A stretch of DNA of 64,000 nt from Paraburkholderia bannensis (lineage in GTDB: Bacteria; Pseudomonadota; Gammaproteobacteria; Burkholderiales; Burkholderiaceae), in the NCBI RefSeq assembly GCF_014200455.1, contig NZ_JACHBW010000004.1, positions 62,001 to 126,000 of the forward strand, read 5' to 3'. The notes below the pieces were generated by a model, which was not told the origin of the DNA, did no database searches, and saw only the letters and a program-made list of their open reading frames with translations. Within the stretch, counting starts at the first letter, position 1; each line of letters begins with the position of its first letter. The translations under genes were made by a program, and so were the position numbers. Below are positions 16,095-23,322 of this stretch, in pieces.

Positions 16095-16738
16095 TGAATG
16101 CCCTCCTGAAATGAAAAACCGCCCGAAGGCGGTTCTGCTTGAATGTCTAACCCCATAAGAAGCTCGGGTATCAACCTGTTCGACTTGCGCAAATTCTCAG
16201 TTGCAGGAATAACCCGGAGGTTGTGCGGAACGTGCAGCCCGCAGACCAATTTCCCGCGTATAGGAATGATGTGATCAACGTGATGCAAGATTCCCGTCTC
16301 CTTCGTGAGGCGGTTAGATTCCTTGTATTTCGCATGAATCTCAAACAAATCTGCCCACCTTGGAGTCGCGCGGGCAACCTCTTCGCGCCTTCTAGCGCGA
16401 AGTTCGGCGGTTTTCCCGGGGTTCGCCTTACTCCACTCCCGATACCGCTCGAGGTGTCTCGCATACCGAATCGGATCACTCAACTCACGGCGCTTGGCAT
16501 CCCGCGACAGCTTGCGGTCATATTCAGGATCACGCCGGCGTCTCGCCAAAACCTGCTCGGATGCGCGACGGACTAGCTTATCTCTATTGCGGTTATAGAA
16601 ATCTTTGTACGCAGCGGATGCGCAACTCTTGCAATGCGCCGCCAGTCCATCTTTAGTGTTCTTGTTCCGACTAAACGCGTCGGCCGCAACAGCATGAACC
16701 TTCTTGCATTTTGAGCACAGCTTCGAGCCAGCATTCAT
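16043..16738 (-). CDS. Free-standing HNH endonuclease between sheath and tube genes
   Basis: About 231 residues from MNAGSKLC. Two CxxC knuckles open the protein (CSKC, CKSC; residues ~7-40), followed by a long Arg-rich helical region. The HNH core near residue 165 reads HHVDHIIPIRGKLVCGLHVPHN, with the usual DH-I-P, N and H positions. This is the layout of phage homing-type HNH nucleases. The frame overlaps the tube start by 52 bases, so its natural stop may have been lost or recruited downstream. Lower GC than neighbours suggests later arrival. Whether it cuts a phage lacking the insertion is untested. Confidence 0.8.
   Translation of the reverse strand: MNAGSKLCSKCKKVHAVAADAFSRNKNTKDGLAAHCKSCASAAYKDFYNRNRDKLVRRASEQVLARRRRDPEYDRKLSRDAKRRELSDPIRYARHLERYREWSKANPGKTAELRARRREEVARATPRWADLFEIHAKYKESNRLTKETGILHHVDHIIPIRGKLVCGLHVPHNLRVIPATENLRKSNRLIPELLMGLDIQAEPPSGGFSFQEGIQCPVILLPVLRRSLSTA
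16114..16134 (-). terminator. Intrinsic terminator between HNH gene and tube gene
   Basis: Leftward arms ACCGCC/GGCGGT with loop TTCG and a short T-run. It lies within the extreme 3' end of the HNH reading frame and 20 bases before the tube start. Confidence 0.7.
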
Positions 16739-16807
16739 AGTCGAGACTGAATAACGAGAATTTGGCCTCCGCATGCACGGATATGAAGGCGAACGGATGC
16801 AACTCCG

Positions 16808-18292
16808 CTAGTTCAATCGGAACTGGACCAGCGTCGCGAACGTGCGCATCTGATTGACCGGGATGCCCGGCCACAGAATGTCTAGCCGGTTAGGATTCAC
16901 GGTGTTTTTCTGCACGACGAGCGCGTCGTTGAACGTTGCCGCATCCTGCACGAACCCTGCGTCGACGCGCTCGGCATACAGCGCGCGAATGTCGGCGGCG
17001 ATGGTATTCGGCGTGACGAGGTTCGACCCTGAGGCTGGCTTCGAACCATTGTCAGCCAGCTTGCACCGCGCATATTTCGATGTCAGCATCGACTGGAGCG
17101 TGCGGATTTCCAGCATTAGCTGGAACATCGTTTCGACTTCGAGATAGCTATCGTCGGCGACGCCCTGCGAGTTCTCCTGATACGTCGTGATGATGTTCTC
17201 GGTCTGCACCGTGCCATCGGCTTGAACGGTGAAAGTCGAGATTCCGTCATACAGCAGCGTCTGGCGCTGGCTCGAAATGAACTGATTCGCGACCGGAGGT
17301 GCCAGGACGCCTTGTAGCGGCAAGTACTGCAAAGGGACGCCCGGATCCGCGCGCACACTGACTGCCGCTTGCGCACATAGTGCTGCCGCCCAAATCCAGC
17401 TCGGCGTCGGACTGCCGTAGAAGCCAAGGATCGTTTCGTGCTGGTTATTGCGCGCCAAGCCGAGCGTCGTCTGCGAGGCGAAAGTGCCAGCATAGGCGCT
17501 GAATGCATGACCATACAACTGCTCGAGCCAGCTCCAACGCCCTGTCTGGTCGTTGAGCAGCTGCTTGACCGCATCAAGCGAGGTTGAATCGGTATATGGG
17601 TTGGCGATGAAGTCAAACGTCGTATTGCCGAGATTGCCGAGCGCTGTGGTGAGCGTCGGATTCACCGCGCCGCCGGCCATCGCGGTGATCGTGTACGCCA
17701 AACCCGCTGGCGTCACTTCACCGTTGACCGTGCCGTAGTAGTTCATGCGGATGTCGATTTCGTTTCCGCACAGACCCTTGTTATCCGCAGTGAGCGTCAC
17801 AGTGCTCGTGCTCGCCGAGGCAGTCACGGGCATGTTCGCGATCGCATTGATCGCAGCGGTAACAGCCGCTGCGATAGATGCCGTGGTCTGCGAAGCAGTC
17901 ACAGGCACCGATACGAGTATGCCTGCGATGTAGAGCGCGATGGTGCCAGCCGCCGTAGGCGCGGAGGTAAACGCGATCGACCCTGCTGCGGCGGTCGCCC
18001 CTGCAGCGTCGGCGAGCGGCAAATACCAGACCTCGCCGAAGCTATCGTTCAGGCGATAGGCGTTCGCCATATTCGCGAGCATCGAGCTCGCTCCGCCTTG
18101 GGTCGCAGCATCGCCGATACCGCCTGAAATGACGGGCACATTAGGCGTAGCGATACCGGTCGAAGTGATCTGCCCGATGATCAGCGCGCGCTGATTCGAC
18201 TGCGCAGTGTTGGCCTGCGAGTTGTCGAGCTCGAAAAACGCGCCCGGCAGCCGAAGAGTCGAGGGAATGACCTTAAACGGAACCGTGCTCAT
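16808..18292 (-). CDS. Tail sheath protein, Mu gp39 (L)-like
   Basis: A 494-residue contractile sheath protein. The N-terminus (VPFKVIPSTLRLPGAFFELDNS) and the segment RALIIGQITSTG, with its glycine-rich continuation, are family signatures. The conserved C-terminal domain includes ..IRALYAERVDAGFVQD and the terminal PGIPVNQMRTFATLVQFRLN. It overlaps the gp38 gene by four bases. Sheath contraction drives the tube and spike through the cell envelope. Confidence 0.94.
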   Translation of the reverse strand: MSTVPFKVIPSTLRLPGAFFELDNSQANTAQSNQRALIIGQITSTGIATPNVPVISGGIGDAATQGGASSMLANMANAYRLNDSFGEVWYLPLADAAGATAAAGSIAFTSAPTAAGTIALYIAGILVSVPVTASQTTASIAAAVTAAINAIANMPVTASASTSTVTLTADNKGLCGNEIDIRMNYYGTVNGEVTPAGLAYTITAMAGGAVNPTLTTALGNLGNTTFDFIANPYTDSTSLDAVKQLLNDQTGRWSWLEQLYGHAFSAYAGTFASQTTLGLARNNQHETILGFYGSPTPSWIWAAALCAQAAVSVRADPGVPLQYLPLQGVLAPPVANQFISSQRQTLLYDGISTFTVQADGTVQTENIITTYQENSQGVADDSYLEVETMFQLMLEIRTLQSMLTSKYARCKLADNGSKPASGSNLVTPNTIAADIRALYAERVDAGFVQDAATFNDALVVQKNTVNPNRLDILWPGIPVNQMRTFATLVQFRLN

Positions 18293-18483
18293 TCCTTTTC
18301 ACCGTCCTTCGCAGCAGCCGTCGCAGCGGAGGCCTTTGCGGCGTCCATGCGCACGACGTCACCGTCGTTGAGAATCTTGTTCCAGAGAATGCTGTCGTCG
18401 GGCACTTCGATGCCATCCGCCGGCAGCAATTGCTTCGTCTCCGGGTTCCTCACGGAGAGGCCCGGTGCAGGTTTGACGCGCAT
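18289..18483 (-). CDS. Small conserved tail protein, Mu gp38-like (DUF2635)
   Basis: A 64-residue protein starting MRVKPAPGLSVRNPETKQLLPADG, the characteristic motif of this small family, with SILWNKILNDGDVVR following. In Mu-like phages it always precedes the sheath gene, with which it overlaps here. Its role in the tail is not known. Confidence 0.88.
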   Translation of the reverse strand: MRVKPAPGLSVRNPETKQLLPADGIEVPDDSILWNKILNDGDVVRMDAAKASAATAAAKDGEKE

Positions 18484-18494
18484 GCGGCGCTCTC

Positions 18495-19067
18495 CTACGA
18501 AATGGGGTTGGGAAAGTCGATCGAGAAGCCGGGCTCGACGGTGCCGTCCGGCTCCTGCACCCGCATGTCGATACCTGCGAGAGGAACACCGGCAATCGGA
18601 TAGAAGTCTTCGGGACCCTGCGTAAACTCGATCTCAAGACGCATCTGCAGTTCTGCCATCGGCATATCGCCCTCGGAACTCGTCGTAATTTCTGACTCGA
18701 CCGAGGAAAATTGCTCGATGATCTGCACGCCGTTCGTGTCGACCCACAGAGACGTGTTGTTGATGAGCGTTACTTCGATCTGGCTTTTCAGCTTTTCAGC
18801 CGCGGCCAGAGCCTGCGCCGAACCTGCGTCGCCAATAGCAGCGACTGCGCGCGTGCGCGCATAAATCTCAACCGTCGTCGTGACGGAGAACAGCGGAGCA
18901 TTCTTCCCAAGCGAAGTCTTTCGCTCGCGCGGCGCGCGCACGAGGATGCATGGATACGCATTCTGAGCAGTCGGCCAGTCGAAAGGCGAATACACAGAAG
19001 CGCCTGCATCCGTCACGTCAGTGAGACCTTGGACGACGATCGCCCGAATATCGGCAGACGTGGTCAT
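18495..19067 (-). CDS. Probable tail terminator protein, Mu gp37-like
   Basis: A 190-residue protein between the head-tail joining gene and gp38, the position of Mu gp37. The N-terminal ~100 residues (DIRAIVVQGLTDVTDAG.., followed by APLFSVTTTVEIYARTR and a helix) resemble the fold of lambda gpU-type terminators, which cap the tail before head joining. The C-terminal acidic region is variable. Assignment rests mainly on position. It overlaps the upstream gene by four bases. Confidence 0.7.
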   Translation of the reverse strand: MTTSADIRAIVVQGLTDVTDAGASVYSPFDWPTAQNAYPCILVRAPRERKTSLGKNAPLFSVTTTVEIYARTRAVAAIGDAGSAQALAAAEKLKSQIEVTLINNTSLWVDTNGVQIIEQFSSVESEITTSSEGDMPMAELQMRLEIEFTQGPEDFYPIAGVPLAGIDMRVQEPDGTVEPGFSIDFPNPIS

Positions 19068-19396
19068 GGGAGGCTCACTTTGCTCAAAAGCAGGCGCGCA
19101 CCGCCGCGACTGTCGACGCGGACCTCACGAACGAGGTAAGAAGCACCGGTGCTTTGAACCGTCATGGCATCGTTCTGTGCCGGCGCTACGGCGAACTGCG
19201 ATAGCTGCACGCCAAGGCATGCCGACACCGTGGTAACGCCCGTCGTGGCATCCTCGAACAGGACTTCCTTGAGGTAAGCGTCGTCGAAAACGCCAGTGAT
19301 CTGGAATGCCTCGCCGCCCTGGGGCGTGTAACTCACTGGCTCGCCGAATACCCCCACCAGCGGCCCAATGACGAGGCCATTCCAGTCGACGGCCAT
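19064..19396 (-). CDS. Head-tail joining protein (gpFII-like)
   Basis: A 110-residue strand-rich protein starting MAVDWNGLVIGPLVGVFGEPV, with GGEAFQITGVFDDAY and a C-terminal REVRVDSRGGARLLL, matching the small head-tail attachment family of lambda gpFII type. It lies immediately after the capsid gene and ahead of the tail terminator. It would close the connector at the neck. Confidence 0.82.
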   Translation of the reverse strand: MAVDWNGLVIGPLVGVFGEPVSYTPQGGEAFQITGVFDDAYLKEVLFEDATTGVTTVSACLGVQLSQFAVAPAQNDAMTVQSTGASYLVREVRVDSRGGARLLLSKVSLP

Positions 19397-20461
19397 TTAC
19401 GCCTCCGAACGGCCGCTTGCGAGAACTTCGGGACGGGTGCACAGGTACAGCGGGTACGAGTACACCTCCATCTTCCACCACATGCGACGCTGAATGTCGG
19501 GGATCGGCAGCACGTACACCGGCGAGCCCGGCTGGTTGACGAACTCAGCCGACTCGCCCGGCGCGAGCACTTCCTGGAAGATGCCCGGCGCGTTGACGGG
19601 GAAGAACTTGACCTTGTCGTCGGGGATCTTGATCGTCGCGTTATCGTCCGAGCCGCGATAGTTTACCCACGTGATGCCGTCGAACTCAAACGACGCGAAC
19701 GCGTCGCCGAACGCGTCGTCGCGGATGTCGCGCGCGCCCTCCCAGTTCAGGAACGTGCGGATCACGTCCGGATGGTTCGAGAACTGGTCGTAGAACGTGT
19801 CGCCGCACAGCGCCATGATGCGCGTCTGATTGGTGAATGCGCCCTGCGCTTTGCGCGCCATGTAACGCTTCACGTTGTTGATGATCGGGCGCAGACTGTT
19901 CGCCGTACCGGCCGCCAGATTAAAGCCGACTTCCTGCGCCTGCGTGATCTCGAATTCGTCGAACCAGTTATAGAGGATGCTGCCGTCAGCCGGATTGAGG
20001 ACGAGGCCCTGCACGGCGGCGAGACGCAGATACTCCTTCGTGTACTCGACGCTCGCGAGCAAACCCGTCGGACCGGCGAGACGGCGCGCAACTTCGCGCT
20101 CGAGCTGCATCGGCACCGTGATGATCTGGCCGGTCGGACCTTCCGGGAACTCGCGGATGTTCTGGATTTCGTACGTGTGGATCGTGTCGTCGTGCATCAG
20201 ACGCGGCACATCGAAGTAGCGCAGCTTACGACGCTCGGTCGTGCGCTGCGTGCCTTCAGTTCCGCGCTCGCTGAAGCCGATCAGCTTCAGCGTGCCGGTG
20301 CGCTCTTCGACCGAAACGGCCGTCGTGCGAATCGGGTTGGGATCGAAGATGTTCAGCCGACCGAGCGCACCCGGTTGGTACGGGTTGCGTTGCACGCCCT
20401 GGGTGAGGGTGAGTGCGGAAAACGCGTCGCCGTTGAAAATGTCGATGATTTCGCCAGCCAT
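19397..20461 (-). CDS. Major capsid protein (lambda gpE family)
   Basis: A 354-residue protein of the gpE-type HK97-fold capsid family. Recognisable segments are the opening MAGEIIDIFNGDAFSALTLT, then VSVEERTGTLKLI, the EREVARRLAGP helix, and the C-terminal PDIQRRMWWKMEVYSYPLYLCTRPEVL. It appears full length. Since the portal and terminase genes are gone, the protein could be made but not packaged with DNA by this prophage alone. A terminator hairpin lies between it and the decoration gene. Confidence 0.93.
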   Translation of the reverse strand: MAGEIIDIFNGDAFSALTLTQGVQRNPYQPGALGRLNIFDPNPIRTTAVSVEERTGTLKLIGFSERGTEGTQRTTERRKLRYFDVPRLMHDDTIHTYEIQNIREFPEGPTGQIITVPMQLEREVARRLAGPTGLLASVEYTKEYLRLAAVQGLVLNPADGSILYNWFDEFEITQAQEVGFNLAAGTANSLRPIINNVKRYMARKAQGAFTNQTRIMALCGDTFYDQFSNHPDVIRTFLNWEGARDIRDDAFGDAFASFEFDGITWVNYRGSDDNATIKIPDDKVKFFPVNAPGIFQEVLAPGESAEFVNQPGSPVYVLPIPDIQRRMWWKMEVYSYPLYLCTRPEVLASGRSEA

Positions 20462-20474
20462 GGCTTATTCCCTG

Positions 20475-20501
20475 AAAAAAGAAAAGCCGCTAGCAAGCGG
20501 C
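20475..20501 (-). terminator. Intrinsic terminator upstream of capsid gene
   Basis: Leftward arms GCCGCT/AGCGGC with a four-base loop, followed by a T-rich run interrupted by one C. A second hairpin without a T-tract (GCCGCC/GGCGGC) lies at 20520-20535. Confidence 0.65.
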
Positions 20502-20554
20502 CTCAATGCATTCACGAAGGCCGCCCGTAGGCGGCGTCTGGTTCGGTACGGTGT

Positions 20555-21007
20555 TCAGCGGGCGACGATCGTCAACGCCTTGAGTTGCACGAGAGCGGTT
20601 GCGATCGCTCCTGCGCTCATGCCCGTCGGCCACACGAGTTCCGACGCATTCACTTCGGCGAGGCGCGTCACCACTGCGCACGGCTTGTCTGCCGAGGTGA
20701 CGTCCTTGGTCGCGAACAGAATGCCGCTCGGGATCTGCGAACCGTCGGTGTTCGCCGGGTCGAACGGCTTGAACTTGCTCGAGCCTGCGGCCACGGTCAC
20801 GGCGAAACTGTCGCCCGCTGCGAAAGCGGTGCCACCGGCGGTGATCGTGAACGACAGGCCGCCGCCCTTGAAAGCGGTGCCCGCCACACCGTGACCAACC
20901 TCTGCGCCGGTCGGATCCGACACGACGAAGTGGGTCGAGTCGTCGAACTCGACCGTATAGACGCCCGCTTGTGCCGCATAAGGGACGCGGTATGGCCGAG
21001 ATTGCAC
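20555..21007 (-). pseudogene. Head decoration protein (gpD-like), 5' end deleted
   Basis: The sequence from AGVYTVEF (about 20,975) to the stop at 20555 matches the end of a head decoration protein: a strand-rich domain, then SSKFKPFDPANTDGSQIPSGILF and AEVNASELVWPTG of the gpD fold. Proteins of this type normally have about 90 further N-terminal residues. Here the frame runs into unrelated sequence just before the rightward ORF at 20992. The ATG at 21007 is therefore probably fortuitous. The break marks one edge of an internal deletion of the prophage. Confidence 0.75.
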
Positions 21008-21972
21008 GTGACCGTGCTGACGCAGTAACGCGACTGGCCCGCACCAATGCGCGTCGCTGCGTCGCGCCGTCCCCGAACCTGATGGCAGACCGTACCGCCG
21101 CCGCAGCGCGACTCGATGCGCTTGACGTGGAGCGCGACGAAGCGCGCCGCGCCGAGGCCGCGCAGGATCGCGCCGCTGCCGAGCGAGCCGCCGCCCTGGC
21201 TGATCCCGTGACCGGCGCCCTGACCGCCTTCGGCGTAACCGCGCCGCGCGCGGAACTTGTGACCGGACTCGCTTTCGCGGGCGTACTTGAGGCGGTCGCG
21301 TGCTTCGCTTGGCTGCTCGCGCTGCGTCCTAAGGTCGTGACTGAATCACCGGTAATGCCCGCCCAGCAAGGGAGTAACGCCTCAGTAACGGCGGCAGTCA
21401 TGCCCGAGAGTCATGCCGCGCCAGTCTTGACCGTCACTCCCGCTGACGCACCCGCGTCGATCCTTTGCCTTGTTGACCTGTGCTATCTGACCGTGCAACG
21501 CTCGACCGAGATCCGCGCGCTGCGCTGGAAGAAGGAAGGCACGGCAGCAAACTGGATCGATCGCGACAATGGCGTGATTCACTTCATGCCATCGAAAACG
21601 CAGGACTCGAGCGGCATTGCCGTCGACTGGCCTATCACGCCGGAGATCGACGCGGTGTTGGAGATCGCGCGCGGCCTGGGAAAGATCAAGGGTCCGCATG
21701 TGATCCACAAGGCAACCGGTGCGGCATGGAAAGCATCGGACGCTTTGAAGGTCTGGCGCGACGCATGCAACCGCGCGAAGCTGCAGGAGTTTGGCTACAC
21801 GATCAAGGACATCCGGGCAAAGGCGATTACGGATGCGCGCCGCGCCGGCTACGATATAGACGCCCTTCAGGTGGCCGCCGCACATGCCGACAAGGCTACG
21901 ACCGAGATCTATTTCAAGGACCGGACGGTGCCCGTGAGTAACGTCCGTCTCGCGATCCCGAAGTCTGCGTAA
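20992..21972 (+). pseudogene. Fused remnant: unknown membrane protein joined to tyrosine integrase C-terminus
   Basis: One open frame of ~326 codons joins two unlike parts. Residues 1-~155 are Ala/Arg-rich and helical, with a hydrophobic segment (~87-108, ending LLALRP). From SILCLVDLCYLTVQRSTEIRALRW onward the sequence is the catalytic domain of a phage tyrosine integrase: the box I Arg, Lys in PSKTQ, KDIRAKAITD (Lys in place of the box II His), AAHADKATTEIYF with His and the nucleophile Tyr. The integrase lacks its core- and arm-binding domains, so autonomous excision is unlikely. ATG 20992 has an AGGGA ribosome site; GTG 20971 is also possible. Confidence 0.7.
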
Positions 21973-21980
21973 TCGGGAAA

Positions 21981-22037
21981 ATATTAGAAGAAGGGTTCGC
22001 GGATATTAGAAGCGCCTTGCTGGATAAGGGTTTGCGG
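21981..22037. repeat. Direct repeats next to the prophage-host junction (candidate integrase arm sites)
   Basis: ATATTAGAAG occurs at 21981-21990 and 22003-22012. AAGGGTTCGCGG at 21991-22002 recurs with one mismatch at 22026-22037. The block is AT-richer than its surroundings and lies between the integrase stop and the host sigma gene fragment, where attR arm-type binding sites are expected. Confidence 0.55.
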
Positions 22038-22040
22038 TGA

Positions 22041-22193
22041 AATTCGCTCACTTATTATCAGGAGCTTTCGAACGTCGAGGCGGCCGCGCTGATGGGTATC
22101 ACGGTCGATGCGCTCGAAAGCCTGCTGGCGCGCGCCCGGCGCACCCTGCGCGCACAACTGGCCGGCGAAGGGCCCGGCAAGGATCGAGCATGA
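22041..22193 (+). pseudogene. ECF sigma factor, 3' fragment (region 4.2), cut by the prophage
   Basis: The frame running into TGA 22191-22193 reads YYQELSNVEAAALMG, then DALESLLARARRTLRAQL, which is the region 4.2 helix-turn-helix and tail of an ECF sigma factor. An in-frame stop at 22038-22040 closes it upstream, so only ~50 codons remain and promoter-region 2 is absent. Its TGA overlaps the ATG of the anti-sigma gene, the usual coupling. Host homology begins at or just before 22045, placing the prophage junction inside this gene. The 5' part should lie beyond the left prophage end, outside the window. Confidence 0.8.
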
Positions 22194-22675
22194 CACCCGA
22201 ACGATTCCACACACTCGTCGAAGCCTATGGCGCCGATCCGCGCCGCTGGCCGCAGCACGAACGCGCCGATGCGCTCGCCTGGGCGCGCGCGCATCGCGCC
22301 CTGGCCGACACCGTGCTCGAAGCCGCGCTGGAACTGGATGCGTGGCTCGCACGCGACATGGTTGCGCCGCCCGCGCGCGCGCTCGTCGAGCAGATCATCG
22401 ACAGTGCGCCCGTGGCCGTACCGGCGCAAACCAACGCACAGAGCACGCGCCGCCGACGCTTCTGGTGGTCGGGCGCGGCGTTCGCGGGCGTCGGCCTGGC
22501 CGGTGCGTTGGCGGGTGCATTGGCGATGTCGATCATGTTGACGGGCAATACGTTGACGACGGGCTACGGCGCACGACAGGACGCAGGACAGGATGCGCTG
22601 CACGATGTCACGCACGAGAGCAGCTATTCAGGTACGAGTTTCGGCGGTTCGAACGCCGATTGGGGTGATGAATGA
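22190..22675 (+). CDS. Membrane anti-sigma-like protein
   Basis: A 161-residue protein with a cytoplasmic N-terminal helical domain (ERFHTLVEAYGADPRRWPQHERADALAWARAH), a basic stretch (RRRRFWW) and one membrane segment (residues ~98-122, GAAFAGVGLAGALAGALAMSIML), then a short periplasmic Gly/Ser tail. It is coupled to the ECF sigma fragment upstream and to the metal-sensor-like gene downstream (both ATGA overlaps), the arrangement of CnrYXH-type sigma/anti-sigma/sensor systems. With the sigma gene cut by the prophage, its partner and promoter may both be lost. Confidence 0.72.
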   Translation: MTPERFHTLVEAYGADPRRWPQHERADALAWARAHRALADTVLEAALELDAWLARDMVAPPARALVEQIIDSAPVAVPAQTNAQSTRRRRFWWSGAAFAGVGLAGALAGALAMSIMLTGNTLTTGYGARQDAGQDALHDVTHESSYSGTSFGGSNADWGDE

Positions 22676-23199
22676 ACGCACGCTCGTTGAAGGTGCTGAT
22701 TGCAGGATCGGTCCTGCTCAATGTGTTTTTGCTCGGCGCGATTGCGGGCGGCGCGTGGCGCTGGTTCGCCGCGCAGGATGTCACGCAGGCGCAAACGCTC
22801 AAGGAAAGCCAGCAGGTGCAGCCCGCCCAGCGCGCGGCGCTGCGCTTCGCCACCGACTATCTTTCGCCCGAGCGGCAGCAGCAATTTGTCGATGCCTTGA
22901 AGGCGGCGCGGCGCGCGGGCCGCGACGATGCGCGCGCCGCCCGCGACGGCCGCCGCCAGGTGCTCGATCTGCTGGCCGCGCCAAACTTCGACCGCGCCGC
23001 GCTCGATGCGGCGCTCGCGCGCACGCGTGAATCCGATATCGCGCTGCGCGCCAGGGTCGAGCGCGGCGTGGCCGATTACGCCGCCACGCTTACACCCGAG
23101 GAACGCGTGAAGTTCGTCGAAGGCTTGCAGCGCAGCGGGCAGTGGCGTCTGCCGCCGCCAAAACGCAAGGCCGATGCGTCGGCAAGCTCGTCGCAATAA
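22672..23199 (+). CDS. Periplasmic metal-sensor-like protein (CnrX/ZraP type)
   Basis: A 175-residue protein with an N-terminal membrane anchor (residues ~7-27), followed by an all-helical periplasmic domain. SPERQQQFVDALKAARRAGRDDARAARDGRRQVLDLL and later TPEERVKFVEGL resemble the paired helices of periplasmic heavy-metal sensor proteins (LTxxQ-like). The obvious Met/His ligand clusters of ZraP or CnrX are not visible, so the signal may not be a metal. It overlaps the anti-sigma gene and precedes DUF1800 by 123 bases. Confidence 0.7.
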   Translation: MNARSLKVLIAGSVLLNVFLLGAIAGGAWRWFAAQDVTQAQTLKESQQVQPAQRAALRFATDYLSPERQQQFVDALKAARRAGRDDARAARDGRRQVLDLLAAPNFDRAALDAALARTRESDIALRARVERGVADYAATLTPEERVKFVEGLQRSGQWRLPPPKRKADASASSSQ

Positions 23200-23322
23200 G
23201 CGGAGGCGATAAAAAATACCGGCAGGACAGCGACGGATTCGCGCGGGAGTCCGCGTTTAAAGGAGTACGAGGACAGCACACCAAGCCTCGAACGCCTTCA
23301 CCCGACCTGACAAGGACCGCGC

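Larger units (their letters stand above)
1..22050. mobile_element. Defective Mu-like contractile-tail prophage (right part)
   Basis: Head, tail, lysis and integrase genes run from the left window edge to about 22,045, where the reading frame of a host ECF sigma factor resumes. The morphogenetic gene order matches phage Mu gp37 to gp48. Unlike Mu, the element ends with a tyrosine-recombinase remnant next to the host junction, so it is a lambda-type integrating phage with a Mu-type tail. Portal, terminase, scaffold/protease and replication genes are missing between the capsid/decoration genes and the integrase. The left end and attL lie outside the window, so extent and the remaining early genes are unknown. 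Confidence 0.9.

Noticed and set aside
7301..20461. Contractile tail genes as a type VI secretion system
   Set aside because: Order and families (gp41 chaperone, tape measure, gp44-gp48, capsid, lysozyme) are those of a Mu-like phage. No TssJLM, ClpV or TssBC genes occur.
20490..21401. Long leftward open frame of ~300 codons across the deletion scar
   Set aside because: The translation is Ser/Arg/Ala low complexity, antisense to the fused integrase ORF and out of frame with the decoration gene. It is a GC-rich shadow.
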